Translations under genes and position numbers: made by a program | Assembly: GCF_001905905.1 (NCBI RefSeq) | Contig: NZ_LIVT01000003.1 | Coordinates: 186,001-250,000 of the forward strand | DNA: 64,000 nucleotides | Direction: 5' to 3' | Source: Streptomyces sp. CB02366 | Lineage (GTDB): Bacteria > Actinomycetota > Actinomycetes > Streptomycetales > Streptomycetaceae | Notes under the pieces: model-generated | Databases searched by the model: none | The model's input: only the letters and a program-made list of their open reading frames with translations | What the model was told of the DNA's origin: nothing | Shown: positions 8,162 to 15,484 of the stretch, piece after piece | Layout: each line of letters opens with the position of its first letter | Position numbering within the stretch: the stretch's first letter is position 1

Positions 8162-9074
8162 CATCACCTCCGACCGGAAGCGGCCGGCCGGGGAGGCCGG
8201 GTCCGTCGGGGCGGAGACCGACGACCTGGCGGGACTGGAGGCGGGGCTCGACGCGCTCGACGCCGTGCAGATCCGCCGCACCCCGGTGCGCGAGGTGCTG
8301 GTGCAAAAGGTGCTGCCGCCGGTCGTGGCGGTGGTGCTCGTCCTGGCGATCTGGGAACTGCTGGTCCGCGCCCAGGTCACGGAGGTCTACAAGCTGCCGC
8401 CGCCGTCCGCCGTGTGGGACAGCGCGCGGGAGATGTGGCTGGCCGGCACGCTGCTGGAGGTCGTCTGGACCAGCGTCTCGCGCGGTCTGCTCGGCTTCCT
8501 GCTCGCGGTCGCCATCGGTACGCCGCTGGGGCTGCTGGTCGCCCGGGTCAAGCTGGTCCGGTCCGCGATCGGCCCGATCCTGTCCGGGCTGCAGTCGCTG
8601 CCCTCGGTGGCGTGGGTGGCCCCGGCGGTGATCTGGCTCGGGCTGAACGACCGGATGATGTTCGCGGTGATCCTGCTGGGCGCGGTGCCCTCGATCGCCA
8701 ACGGGCTGCTCTCCGGCGTGGACCAGGTGCCCCCGCTGTTCCTCCGGGCGGGCCGCACGCTGGGCGCGACCGGGCTGCGCGGGACCTGGCACATCGTGCT
8801 CCCGGCGGCGCTGCCCGGCTATCTGGCGGGCCTCAAGCAGGGCTGGGCGTTCTCCTGGCGCTCGCTGATGGCCGCCGAGATCATCGCCTCCTCCCCGGAA
8901 CTGGGCCTGGGACTGGGCCAGTTGCTGGAGAACGGCCGCAGCAACTTCGACATGCCCGGGATCTTCCTGTCGATCCTGCTCATCCTGTTCGTCGGCATTG
9001 CGATCGATCTGCTGATCTTCAGTCCGCTGGAGCGGTGGGTGCTGCGCAGCCGCGGTCTCCTCGTCAAGAACTGA
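8148..9074 (+). CDS. ssuC: Sulfonate-type ABC transporter, permease
   Basis: A 308-residue inner-membrane permease of the BPD_transp_1 family. A charged cytoplasmic N-terminus of about 55 residues precedes about six hydrophobic segments. The coupling loop with EAA-like sequence (around GRTLGATGLRG) should contact the ATPase. It overlaps the ATPase gene by 14 bases and is followed 8 bases later by the chelatase gene, so the transporter and siroheme supply are co-transcribed. Confidence 0.9.
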   Translation: MASTDITSDRKRPAGEAGSVGAETDDLAGLEAGLDALDAVQIRRTPVREVLVQKVLPPVVAVVLVLAIWELLVRAQVTEVYKLPPPSAVWDSAREMWLAGTLLEVVWTSVSRGLLGFLLAVAIGTPLGLLVARVKLVRSAIGPILSGLQSLPSVAWVAPAVIWLGLNDRMMFAVILLGAVPSIANGLLSGVDQVPPLFLRAGRTLGATGLRGTWHIVLPAALPGYLAGLKQGWAFSWRSLMAAEIIASSPELGLGLGQLLENGRSNFDMPGIFLSILLILFVGIAIDLLIFSPLERWVLRSRGLLVKN

Positions 9075-9082
9075 GTCCTCCC

Positions 9083-9847
9083 ATGACGCGCCCCGCCCTC
9101 CTCGTCATCGCCCACGGCAGCCGCGACCCCCGGCACGCGGCGACCGTGCACGCGCTCACCGAGCGGGTACGCGCCGAGCGGCCGGGGGCGCGTGTGGAGA
9201 CCGCGTTCCTGGAGTTCAACGCCCCCTCCGTGCCCCGGGTGCTGGAGCGCCTGGCCGCACAGGGGGCGGACGAGGTGGTCGCCCTGCCCCTGCTGCTCAC
9301 CCGGGCGTTCCACGCCAAGACCGACATCCCCTCGGTCCTGCGCGAGGCCCGCGCCCGGCTGCCGCGGCTGCGTATCCGCCAGGCCGACGTACTCGGCCCG
9401 TCCCCGCTGCTCGACGCCGCCCTCGGGCGGCGGCTGCGGGAGGCCGGGGTCCGCCCCGGCGACCACCCCCGGACCGGGCTCGTCCTGGCCTCGGCGGGAT
9501 CCACGGACCCGGAGGCGATCGCAGTGATCGCTGAAATCGCGCGGGAGCTGCGGCACACCGGTTGGTGCGCCGTGCGGCCTGCGTTCGCCTCCGCTGCTCA
9601 TGCCGGGAGCTTCCCCCCCACCGAGGACGCGGTGCGGGCCCTGCGCGCCGAGGGCGTGGAGCGGGTGGCGGTGGCCCCGTACGTCATCGCGCCCGGCCGG
9701 CTCCCCGACCGCATCGCGGCCGGTGCGGAGGCGGCCGGGGCGGACGTCCTGGCCGATGTGCTGGGACCGGCCCCGGAGTTGGCGCGACTGCTGCTCGACC
9801 GGTACGACGCGGCGCGGATGCCGGAGGGGGCGTCGCTGTCGGCGTGA
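9083..9847 (+). CDS. Sirohydrochlorin chelatase (CbiX/SirB family)
   Basis: A 254-residue protein with the N-terminal chelatase signature IAHGSRDPRHA, where the early His is the expected metal-binding residue, and a second chelatase-like half after residue 120. Two fused CbiX-type domains are common in actinobacteria. It probably inserts ferrous iron into sirohydrochlorin to make siroheme for the sulfite reductase at the head of the block. Its position as last gene of the sulfur unit supports iron rather than cobalt chelation, though the family includes both. Confidence 0.85.
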   Translation: MTRPALLVIAHGSRDPRHAATVHALTERVRAERPGARVETAFLEFNAPSVPRVLERLAAQGADEVVALPLLLTRAFHAKTDIPSVLREARARLPRLRIRQADVLGPSPLLDAALGRRLREAGVRPGDHPRTGLVLASAGSTDPEAIAVIAEIARELRHTGWCAVRPAFASAAHAGSFPPTEDAVRALRAEGVERVAVAPYVIAPGRLPDRIAAGAEAAGADVLADVLGPAPELARLLLDRYDAARMPEGASLSA

Positions 9848-9907
9848 GGGCCCGGGCCGGCGGCGGCTCCGGCGGGGCGGTCGACGGCAGGCGGGTCGTG
9901 GCCCGGC

Positions 9908-10525
9908 TCAGTCGTAGGACAGCCCTCCGGACCGGGCCCGCTTGAGTTCGAAGAAGCCCGGGTGGTTGGCGAGGACCCGGAAGCTGTCGAAGAGTACGGC
10001 CGCCTCCGTGCCGCGCGGGACCGCGTTGAGGACCGGACCGAACCAGACCGTGCCGTCGACGTGGATGGTCGGCGTGCCCACGTACGCGCCCTGCTCCGGG
10101 TCCTTGCCCGCGTCGTGGCTGCGGGCCACCTCCTCGTCGTACGCCGTGGAGTGCGCCGCCTCCGCCAGGCCGGCGGGCAGGCCCAGTTCGGCGAGGGAGG
10201 CGGCGACCACGGCGTCGAAGTCCTCCTCCTTGTGCTGGTGGATGCGGGTGCCGAGCGCGGTGTAGAGGTCCCGCAGGACGGTGTCGCCGTGGGCGGCTGC
10301 CGCGGCGACGGCCACGCGGACCGGGCCGATCGACTTGTCGACGAGTTCGCGGTACCAGTCGGGCAGTTCGTTGCCCTGGTTGTGCAGGTAGAGGCTCATG
10401 GGGCGGAAGCGCAGGTCGATGTCCCGGTGCCGCTCGACCTCCAGCATCCAGCGGGAGGCGATCCAGGCGAACGGGCAGGCGGGATCGAAGAAGAAGTCGA
10501 CGGTGGTGCGGTGTCCGGTGCTCAT
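9908..10525 (-). CDS. Mycothiol-dependent nitroreductase-like DsbA-fold protein (Rv2466c family)
   Basis: A 205-residue thioredoxin-fold protein with a DsbA-type helical insertion. The active-site region reads FDPACPFAW near residues 12-20. The Cys is present, but the second Cys of the CPWC motif in mycobacterial Rv2466c is Ala here. The protein is therefore a monothiol variant and would need mycothiol as partner. The cis-Pro loop GTPTIHV is visible. It faces the sulfur block convergently and has no operon partner. Redox or detoxification function is inferred from the family. Confidence 0.8.
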   Translation of the reverse strand: MSTGHRTTVDFFFDPACPFAWIASRWMLEVERHRDIDLRFRPMSLYLHNQGNELPDWYRELVDKSIGPVRVAVAAAAAHGDTVLRDLYTALGTRIHQHKEEDFDAVVAASLAELGLPAGLAEAAHSTAYDEEVARSHDAGKDPEQGAYVGTPTIHVDGTVWFGPVLNAVPRGTEAAVLFDSFRVLANHPGFFELKRARSGGLSYD

Positions 10526-10591
10526 GGGCCGAGCCTACGGAGCACGGGGCGGGGGATCCCGGGCCAATCGGGTTCCGGTCGGGTGGGCCAG

Positions 10592-10659
10592 TTGCGGTGG
10601 GGCGGGGCCGGTCCCGGTCGGGTGGGAATTGCGGTGGGGCGGGGCCGGTCCCGGTCGGG
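10592..10659. repeat. GC-rich tandem repeat, 37-bp period
   Basis: Two direct copies of a unit starting TTGCGGTGGGGCGGGGCC occur at 10592 and 10629. They are identical over 31 bases and lie in the 225-base gap between two minus-strand genes. No gene is supported in the gap. The repeat probably arose by slippage and could affect the stability of transcripts entering from the upstream gene. Confidence 0.75.
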
Positions 10660-10750
10660 GCGGGCCGCGGGGCAGCGGGGCCGCCCCGGGCTTTCCGCTC
10701 CGGGCGGTCGGGGCGGCAGGCGCGGCGCCTGTGCCCCGAGCGGGGCCGGC

Positions 10751-11299
10751 TCAGCCGCGGGTCAGCTCCACCAGTTTGGCGACGGTGTTCCAGTTGCGGG
10801 TGGTGGCGGTGAGGCCCTTGACGTGGCGGGGGCGGGCCAGCGCCACGGCCAGCTTGGAGCGGCCGAGGCCGTCCGGGGCGTACAGGTACAGGCAGCGGTC
10901 GCCGAGGCGGAACTCCTCCGGCAGGAAGGACTCCGTCTCCAGGCCGGCGAAGCGTTCCGCGTCCACGGCCCGGTCGAAGTAGGTGACGTGGAGCTGCTTG
11001 CCCTCCAGTTCGGCGGCCGGGAAGGGGCAGGCGCCGGCGACGGCGGCGAGGTAGCCCGCGTCGCGGACGAGGCAGTCGACGGTGAAGCCGAACCGTCGGC
11101 GCAGCGCCTGTTCCAGGGCCGCGGCGAGCGCGTCCTCGTCGTCCTCGTCGCTGCGGAAGACGGCGTTGCCGCTCTGCAGGTAGGTGGTGATGCCGGTGTG
11201 TCCCAGCTCGGTGAGCACGGTGCGCAGTCCGGCCATCGGGACCTTCTTGCCACCGCCCACGTTGATCCCGCGCAGCAGCGCCGCGTACGTCGTCGTCAT
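10751..11299 (-). CDS. DUF1697 family protein
   Basis: A 182-residue protein with the DUF1697 hallmark N-terminus YAALLRGINVGGGKKVPM and the TYLQSGNAVF motif near residue 40. DUF1697 proteins are widespread and uncharacterised. The ATG at 11299 faces a strikingly symmetric inverted repeat shared with the divergent aminoglycoside kinase gene. A TAAGGT hexamer lies 8 bases upstream of this ATG, suggesting a leaderless or very short 5' end. Confidence 0.85.
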   Translation of the reverse strand: MTTTYAALLRGINVGGGKKVPMAGLRTVLTELGHTGITTYLQSGNAVFRSDEDDEDALAAALEQALRRRFGFTVDCLVRDAGYLAAVAGACPFPAAELEGKQLHVTYFDRAVDAERFAGLETESFLPEEFRLGDRCLYLYAPDGLGRSKLAVALARPRHVKGLTATTRNWNTVAKLVELTRG

Positions 11300-11308
11300 G
11301 GCGACCCA

Positions 11309-11371
11309 CCTTAGGGCCTGTCGGCACACTGCCGTCGCTCGCCAGGCGGCAGTGCGACACCAGGCCCTAAG
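11309..11371. repeat. 63-bp imperfect inverted repeat in a divergent promoter
   Basis: Outer arms CCTTAGGGCCTG (11309-11320) and CAGGCCCTAAGG (11360-11371) are perfect complements. Inner arms CACTGCCG (11327-11334) and CGGCAGTG (11346-11353) pair as well, with six unpaired bases per side and an 11-base centre. The ends place a TAAGGT hexamer, a plausible -10, 7-8 bases before the start codons of both divergent genes. It may be a MITE-like insertion or a shared operator; copy number in the genome would tell. Confidence 0.7.
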
Positions 11372-11380
11372 GTGTCCGTC

Positions 11381-12202
11381 ATGAGCGCTCACCGCGGACC
11401 CCGGACCCTGTCGCCGGTGCTGCTCGGCGTGGATGACGGTGGCTGGGTGCCCGTCACCGCGGGCGAGTCGGGAGCGGCCGTCTTCCGCAGCGCGGACGCC
11501 ACCCGGTATGCCAAGTGCGTGCCCGCCGCGGATGCGGCCGGACTGAAAGCCGAGTGCGACCGGGTCGAGTGGCTGAGCGGCCAGGGCGTACCCGGTCCCC
11601 GCGTGGTCGATTGGCGGTCCGGTGACGCCGGCGCCTGTCTGGTGACCACTGCCGTATCCGGTGTACCCGCCGATCAGGTCTCCGCCGGGGAACTGCGAGT
11701 CGCCTGGGAACGCATCGCGGACGCGGTCCGCCGACTGCACGGGGCGCCGGTGGCGCAGTGCCCTTTCCGCCGGGACCTGGACGCGATGGTCGCCGTGGCG
11801 CGCGATGTCGTGTCCCGTGGCGCCGTCAATCCCGAGTTCCTCCCCGTCGAGCAGCAGCGGACGCCCTCCGTGGAGCTGCTGGACCGCCTCACCGGGCAGG
11901 TCGCGCGTCGACGGGAGCAGGAGGCCGCCGACACGGTCGTCTGCCACGGAGACCTGTGCCTGCCCAACATCATCCTCGATCCGCGGAGCTGGGACGTGTC
12001 GGGCTTCGTCGACCTGGGCCGCCTCGGACTGGCCGACCGCTACGCCGACCTGGCACTGCTGCTGGCCAACGCGCGAGAGACGTGGACGGACGAGGGACGG
12101 GCCCGGGCCGCGGACGCGGCCTTCGCCGAGAGGTACGACATCGCCCTCGACCACGACCGGCTGCGCTTCTACCTCCATCTCGATCCGCTCACCTGGGACT
12201 GA
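11381..12202 (+). CDS. Aminoglycoside 3''-O-phosphotransferase, APH(3'') type (streptomycin kinase)
   Basis: A 273-residue kinase expected to inactivate streptomycin by ATP-dependent 3''-phosphorylation. It follows the APH(3'') pattern remembered for StrA and the S. griseus enzyme: GWVPVTAGESGAAVF near residue 21, catalytic-loop HGDLCLPN (H189, D191, N196), metal Asp in DLGRLGLADRYADLAL (D211) and C-terminal FYLHLDPLTW. ATG 11381 matches the family N-terminus better than the GTG nine bases upstream. No streptomycin biosynthetic genes lie nearby, so this looks like a stand-alone resistance determinant. Expression probably starts from the TAAGGT hexamer at the edge of the inverted repeat. The substrate is inferred from similarity. 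Confidence 0.88.
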   Translation: MSAHRGPRTLSPVLLGVDDGGWVPVTAGESGAAVFRSADATRYAKCVPAADAAGLKAECDRVEWLSGQGVPGPRVVDWRSGDAGACLVTTAVSGVPADQVSAGELRVAWERIADAVRRLHGAPVAQCPFRRDLDAMVAVARDVVSRGAVNPEFLPVEQQRTPSVELLDRLTGQVARRREQEAADTVVCHGDLCLPNIILDPRSWDVSGFVDLGRLGLADRYADLALLLANARETWTDEGRARAADAAFAERYDIALDHDRLRFYLHLDPLTWD

Positions 12203-12342
12203 TCGATGTCCCGGAGGTGACCGGGCGGACCGGAGGGGGCGCCGGGACGGTGGAGCCCGGCCAGGTGGACGGTCGATGACACACCGGACCCACGGCCCCC
12301 TGGTCTCCCCGGGGCCGCCCGGCCCCTTCGGGAAACGGCACA

Positions 12343-12375
12343 GCCGCCGCGCCCCGTGGGGGAGAGCGCGGCGGC
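12343..12375. terminator. Bidirectional terminator between convergent genes
   Basis: Perfect 10-bp arms GCCGCCGCGC (12343-12352) and GCGCGGCGGC (12366-12375) enclose a 13-base loop. The hairpin lies between the plus-strand kinase gene and the minus-strand protease gene and could stop transcription from both sides. There is no T tract, as is usual in Streptomyces. Confidence 0.65.
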
Positions 12376-12458
12376 CGTGGTGCGCGGTGTCCGGGCGGCG
12401 AGGTGTGGGGCCGCCGCCGCCCGGCGGCCGGTCGGAACCGGGGTGTCGGGCCGGGGTG

Positions 12459-13661
12459 CTACTCGACGACCTTGAGGAGCTTGTTGGCGGTGTCCTCGGT
12501 GGCGTTGCCGATGGCGTCCGGGGTGGCCCCCTCGGTGAGCGCCGTGGCGACGGCCTCCGGGGTGGCGTCCTGGTGGCCCGCCAGGTAGACGGCGGCGGCG
12601 CCGACGACGTGCGGGGTCGCCATGGACGTTCCGGAGATGGTGTTGGTGCCGCTGTCGCTGTCGTTCCAGGTGGAAGTGATGTCCGATCCCGGAGCGTAGA
12701 TGTCCACGACGGAGCCGTAGTTGGAGAACGACGACTGCTCGTCGTCGACCGTGGACGAGGCGACGGTGATCGCCTCGGGGACGCGGGAGGGCGAGCCCTG
12801 TCCGGCGTCGCTGGACTCGTTTCCGGCGGCCACGCCGAAGGTGATGCCCGCCGCGATGGCCTTCTGGACCGCCTCGTCGAGGGCCGGGTCGGCCCCGCCG
12901 CCGAGGCTCATGTTGGCGACGGACGGGCCCTTGGCGTTGGCGGCGACCCAGTCGATCCCGGCGATGACCTGCTCGGTGGTGCCCGAACCGTTGTCGTCGA
13001 GGACGCGGACGGCCACGATGCTCGCCTTCTTGGCGACGCCGTGCGCCGCCCCGGCTATGGTGCCCGCCACGTGGGTGCCGTGGCCGTTGCCGTCGTCGGC
13101 GTCGTCGTCGTTGTCGACGGCGTCGAAGCCGGAGGTGGCGCGGCCCTCGAAGTCCTCGTGGGTGACGCGGACACCGGTGTCGATGACGTACGCGGTGACG
13201 CCCTCGCCGCCCGCGTCGGGGTAGGTGTAGGCCTTGTCGCCCGCGGTCTCGGTCTGGTCGATGCGGTCCAGACCCCACGACGGCGGGTTGTCCTGGGTGG
13301 CGTTGATGCTGAACTTCTTGTTCTGCACCACCTTGGCGACGGCCGGGTCGGCGGCGAGGCGCTTGGCCTCGGTCTCCGAAAGGCCGCTGGCGGAGAAGCC
13401 GTTGATGCTGGAGGAGTAGTCGCGCTTGAGCTTGCCGCCGTACTCCTCGGCGAGCCCGGCCTTGTCGGCCTTCTTCTCGTCGAGCATGACGATGTAGCTG
13501 CCGGAGACGGCGGTGGCCGCGTCCGTGCCGTAGACCGTGCCCATCGGAGCCGGCGCGGCTTCGGCGAAGGCGGTCCCGAAGAGGGTGATCCCGGCGGCGG
13601 CCGCCACGGCGGTGACGGCGGCGGTGAGCTTGGTACGACGGGTGCGCTGGTGCTTGGCCAT
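12459..13661 (-). CDS. Secreted subtilisin-like serine protease (S8 family)
   Basis: A 400-residue preproprotease. A basic N-terminus and hydrophobic stretch to about residue 36 (AFAEAAPA) form a Sec signal. An inhibitor I9-type propeptide (SYIVMLDEKK onward) covers residues 55-120. The catalytic domain shows Asp161 (VIDTGV), His194 (GNGHGTHVAG) and Ser346 (SGTSMATPH), with oxyanion Asn in AAGNES, the normal triad of aqualysin/proteinase-K-like enzymes. ATG 13661 is chosen because AGGAG lies about ten bases upstream; longer in-frame starts would put a charged extension before the signal peptide. It probably degrades extracellular protein. A 569-base upstream region with several palindromes suggests regulated expression. 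Confidence 0.93.
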   Translation of the reverse strand: MAKHQRTRRTKLTAAVTAVAAAAGITLFGTAFAEAAPAPMGTVYGTDAATAVSGSYIVMLDEKKADKAGLAEEYGGKLKRDYSSSINGFSASGLSETEAKRLAADPAVAKVVQNKKFSINATQDNPPSWGLDRIDQTETAGDKAYTYPDAGGEGVTAYVIDTGVRVTHEDFEGRATSGFDAVDNDDDADDGNGHGTHVAGTIAGAAHGVAKKASIVAVRVLDDNGSGTTEQVIAGIDWVAANAKGPSVANMSLGGGADPALDEAVQKAIAAGITFGVAAGNESSDAGQGSPSRVPEAITVASSTVDDEQSSFSNYGSVVDIYAPGSDITSTWNDSDSGTNTISGTSMATPHVVGAAAVYLAGHQDATPEAVATALTEGATPDAIGNATEDTANKLLKVVE

Positions 13662-14230
13662 GAAGAGGGTTCTCCTCGTCATTCTTTGTGGGGGGATTGG
13701 CCCTCGGCCGGAAGATCTCCGTGGGCTGGCTCGAAACCCTGACCGATTGACGGGCACAGTTCAAGACCCACAGGGAGGTGTGACTTGTTCAACAAGGTTG
13801 CGTAACGGGAAATCGGCCGTGGCCGGTCACAGCAGTCGCGGAACGCCGCCGAGCCGCCGGCCCGACCGGATCGGCCTCCTGCGAGCGGCTTCGCCCGACC
13901 GCGCCACCCTTGCATATCGCCTGTTCAGCAAGGCAGTTGGGGTAACGACCGACCACCCTCGGCGAGGTCCGGAGGCGCTCCGGCGAGGCCCCGGAGCCGA
14001 TGTGACGCCGCGTGAAGACCCGTGAAGGTCTGTGAAGGCACGCGCGAGGAGGGTGAACGCCTGGCCCCCGGGTGTGAAATCGCCGGGGCGTGCGTGCAGA
14101 TGCGCCGACCGGAACCGCCGTAACACCGGTTTCACGGCGCCGGAACAAGGCCGTCCCGCCCCACGAAGCCGCCGGCGGCGGCAAGGGGGCGGGACGGGAG
14201 AGCGTCCGGATACCCGGCGGGCGGGTCCGC
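13662..14230. promoter_or_regulatory. Gene-free 569-bp region upstream of the protease
   Basis: No convincing gene. The 13-bp palindrome CTTGTTCAACAAG lies at 13784-13796, with a near copy CCTGTTCAGCAAGG about 135 bases away (around 13920). GTGA-containing decamers repeat at 14002, 14012, 14022 and 14032, and further GTGA cores occur at 14053 and 14074. The 14052-14058 copy, GGTGAAC, is the complement of the Streptomyces PHO-box core GTTCACC. The region lies behind the glycosyltransferase gene and ahead of the protease gene, so these elements most likely serve the protease. Confidence 0.45.
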
Positions 14231-15430
14231 TCAGCGCGACAACTCCGCCTCGATGAGGTCGGCGGCCCGCGAGGTGCCGCCCTCTCGGGCCGTCCGCTCG
14301 CGCAACAGCGCGCAGCGGGCCGCGACTTCGGGGTCGCCCACCAGGGCGAGCACGGCCTCGCGCAGGGCCGCCGCGTTCGCCTCCTCCATCGGGAGGCTCC
14401 GGGCCACCCCCAGCGACTGGAGCATGTCGGCGTTGCCGAACTGGTCCACGGCCTGCGGCACGGCGACCATCGGGGTGCCGGTGGCGAGCCCCTCCTGGCT
14501 GCCGCCCGCCCCGGCGTGGGTGATGAAGGCGTCCGCCTGCCGGAGCACGGCCAGTTGCGGCACCCAGTCGCGCACCTCCACGTTGCCGGGCACGTCACCG
14601 AGTTCGGCGGGGTCGACGTGTGCGCCGATCTGGAGCACCATGTGCCAGCCGGGCAGGCCGCCGAAGGCCGCGACGCACTCCCGGTAGAAGGCGGGCTGCT
14701 TGGTGAACGAGGAGCCCAGGGAGACCAGGAGCACCTTCTCGGCGTCGGCGGGCCGCCGCCACTCACCCTGGTCGGAGCGGTCGCCCTGGCAGGCCCCGAC
14801 GAAGGTGTACATCTCGCGGTTCACCCGGTCCGCGTTCGGCTGGAGGGCCTCGGGGATCAGGACGAGGCCGCGGCGGGGGCGGGCCACGAAGTCGTCGGCG
14901 GGGAGGTGGCCGAGGCCGTTCTCCGCGAGCCAGCCCTCGAAGCGCGCGTAATAGGCCCTGCCGCGCTCGGTCCGCTTCAGCTCGGCGGTCATGGGCTCCC
15001 CCACCTCCTTCTCGTACCCGTCCCAGGGGACCAGGTTGGGCCACAGGGAGACGGCGGGGACGCCCCAGCGGTGGGCGAGGACGCGGGCGGGATAGGAGGT
15101 GATGTCGTGCAGGACGAGGTCGGGCTCGTCGCCCGCGAAGGCGTCCGCGAGCTGCGGGAGCGCCTGGACGGCGTCGGCGAGGAAGGGTTCGATGTTGTCG
15201 ATCAGCTCCGTCCCCCAGGCGTCGGGGTCCTCGTCGGTCGGCAGGGTCGAGTTCCAGATCACCGGCTCCGCCCCGGTGGCGGCGACCTTCTCCGCGAAGG
15301 AGGCGGGAATGGCGTAGCTGACACGGTGTCCACGGTCGACGAGCTCGCGGATGACGTCGAGGCTCGGGTTCACATGCCCGTGGGCGGCGATGGAGAACAT
15401 GGCGATATGGGCACGCGGGGATTCCGTCAT
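14231..15430 (-). CDS. Macrolide-type UDP-glycosyltransferase (MGT family)
   Basis: A 399-residue GT-B glycosyltransferase of family 1. The N-terminal acceptor domain begins with [17 protein letters not shown], where the His is the catalytic base in MGT/OleD-type enzymes. The C-terminal donor domain carries the nucleotide-sugar signature [20 protein letters not shown] followed by [10 protein letters not shown]. Enzymes of this type glycosylate macrolides or flavonoids and often inactivate antibiotics. The gene stands alone behind its own promoter containing a 14-bp palindrome. No polyketide genes are nearby, so a detoxification or self-resistance role is inferred; the acceptor is unknown. Confidence 0.88.
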   Translation of the reverse strand: MTESPRAHIAMFSIAAHGHVNPSLDVIRELVDRGHRVSYAIPASFAEKVAATGAEPVIWNSTLPTDEDPDAWGTELIDNIEPFLADAVQALPQLADAFAGDEPDLVLHDITSYPARVLAHRWGVPAVSLWPNLVPWDGYEKEVGEPMTAELKRTERGRAYYARFEGWLAENGLGHLPADDFVARPRRGLVLIPEALQPNADRVNREMYTFVGACQGDRSDQGEWRRPADAEKVLLVSLGSSFTKQPAFYRECVAAFGGLPGWHMVLQIGAHVDPAELGDVPGNVEVRDWVPQLAVLRQADAFITHAGAGGSQEGLATGTPMVAVPQAVDQFGNADMLQSLGVARSLPMEEANAAALREAVLALVGDPEVAARCALLRERTAREGGTSRAADLIEAELSR

Positions 15431-15437
15431 GCCGGTG

Positions 15438-15467
15438 ACTCTAAACGAGACGAGACGTCTCGTGCAA
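15438..15467 (-). promoter_or_regulatory. Promoter with embedded palindromic operator for the glycosyltransferase
   Basis: Reading the minus strand, TTGCAC (-35, 15467-15462) and TAGAGT (-10, 15443-15438) are separated by 18 bases. The perfect 14-bp palindrome ACGAGACGTCTCGT (15450-15463) fills most of the spacer and touches the -35. The -10 ends seven bases before the ATG, so the transcript is probably leaderless. A TetR-type repressor bound here would block RNA polymerase; no such gene is adjacent. Confidence 0.65.
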
Positions 15468-15484
15468 TGAATTTCCGTCCCCGA

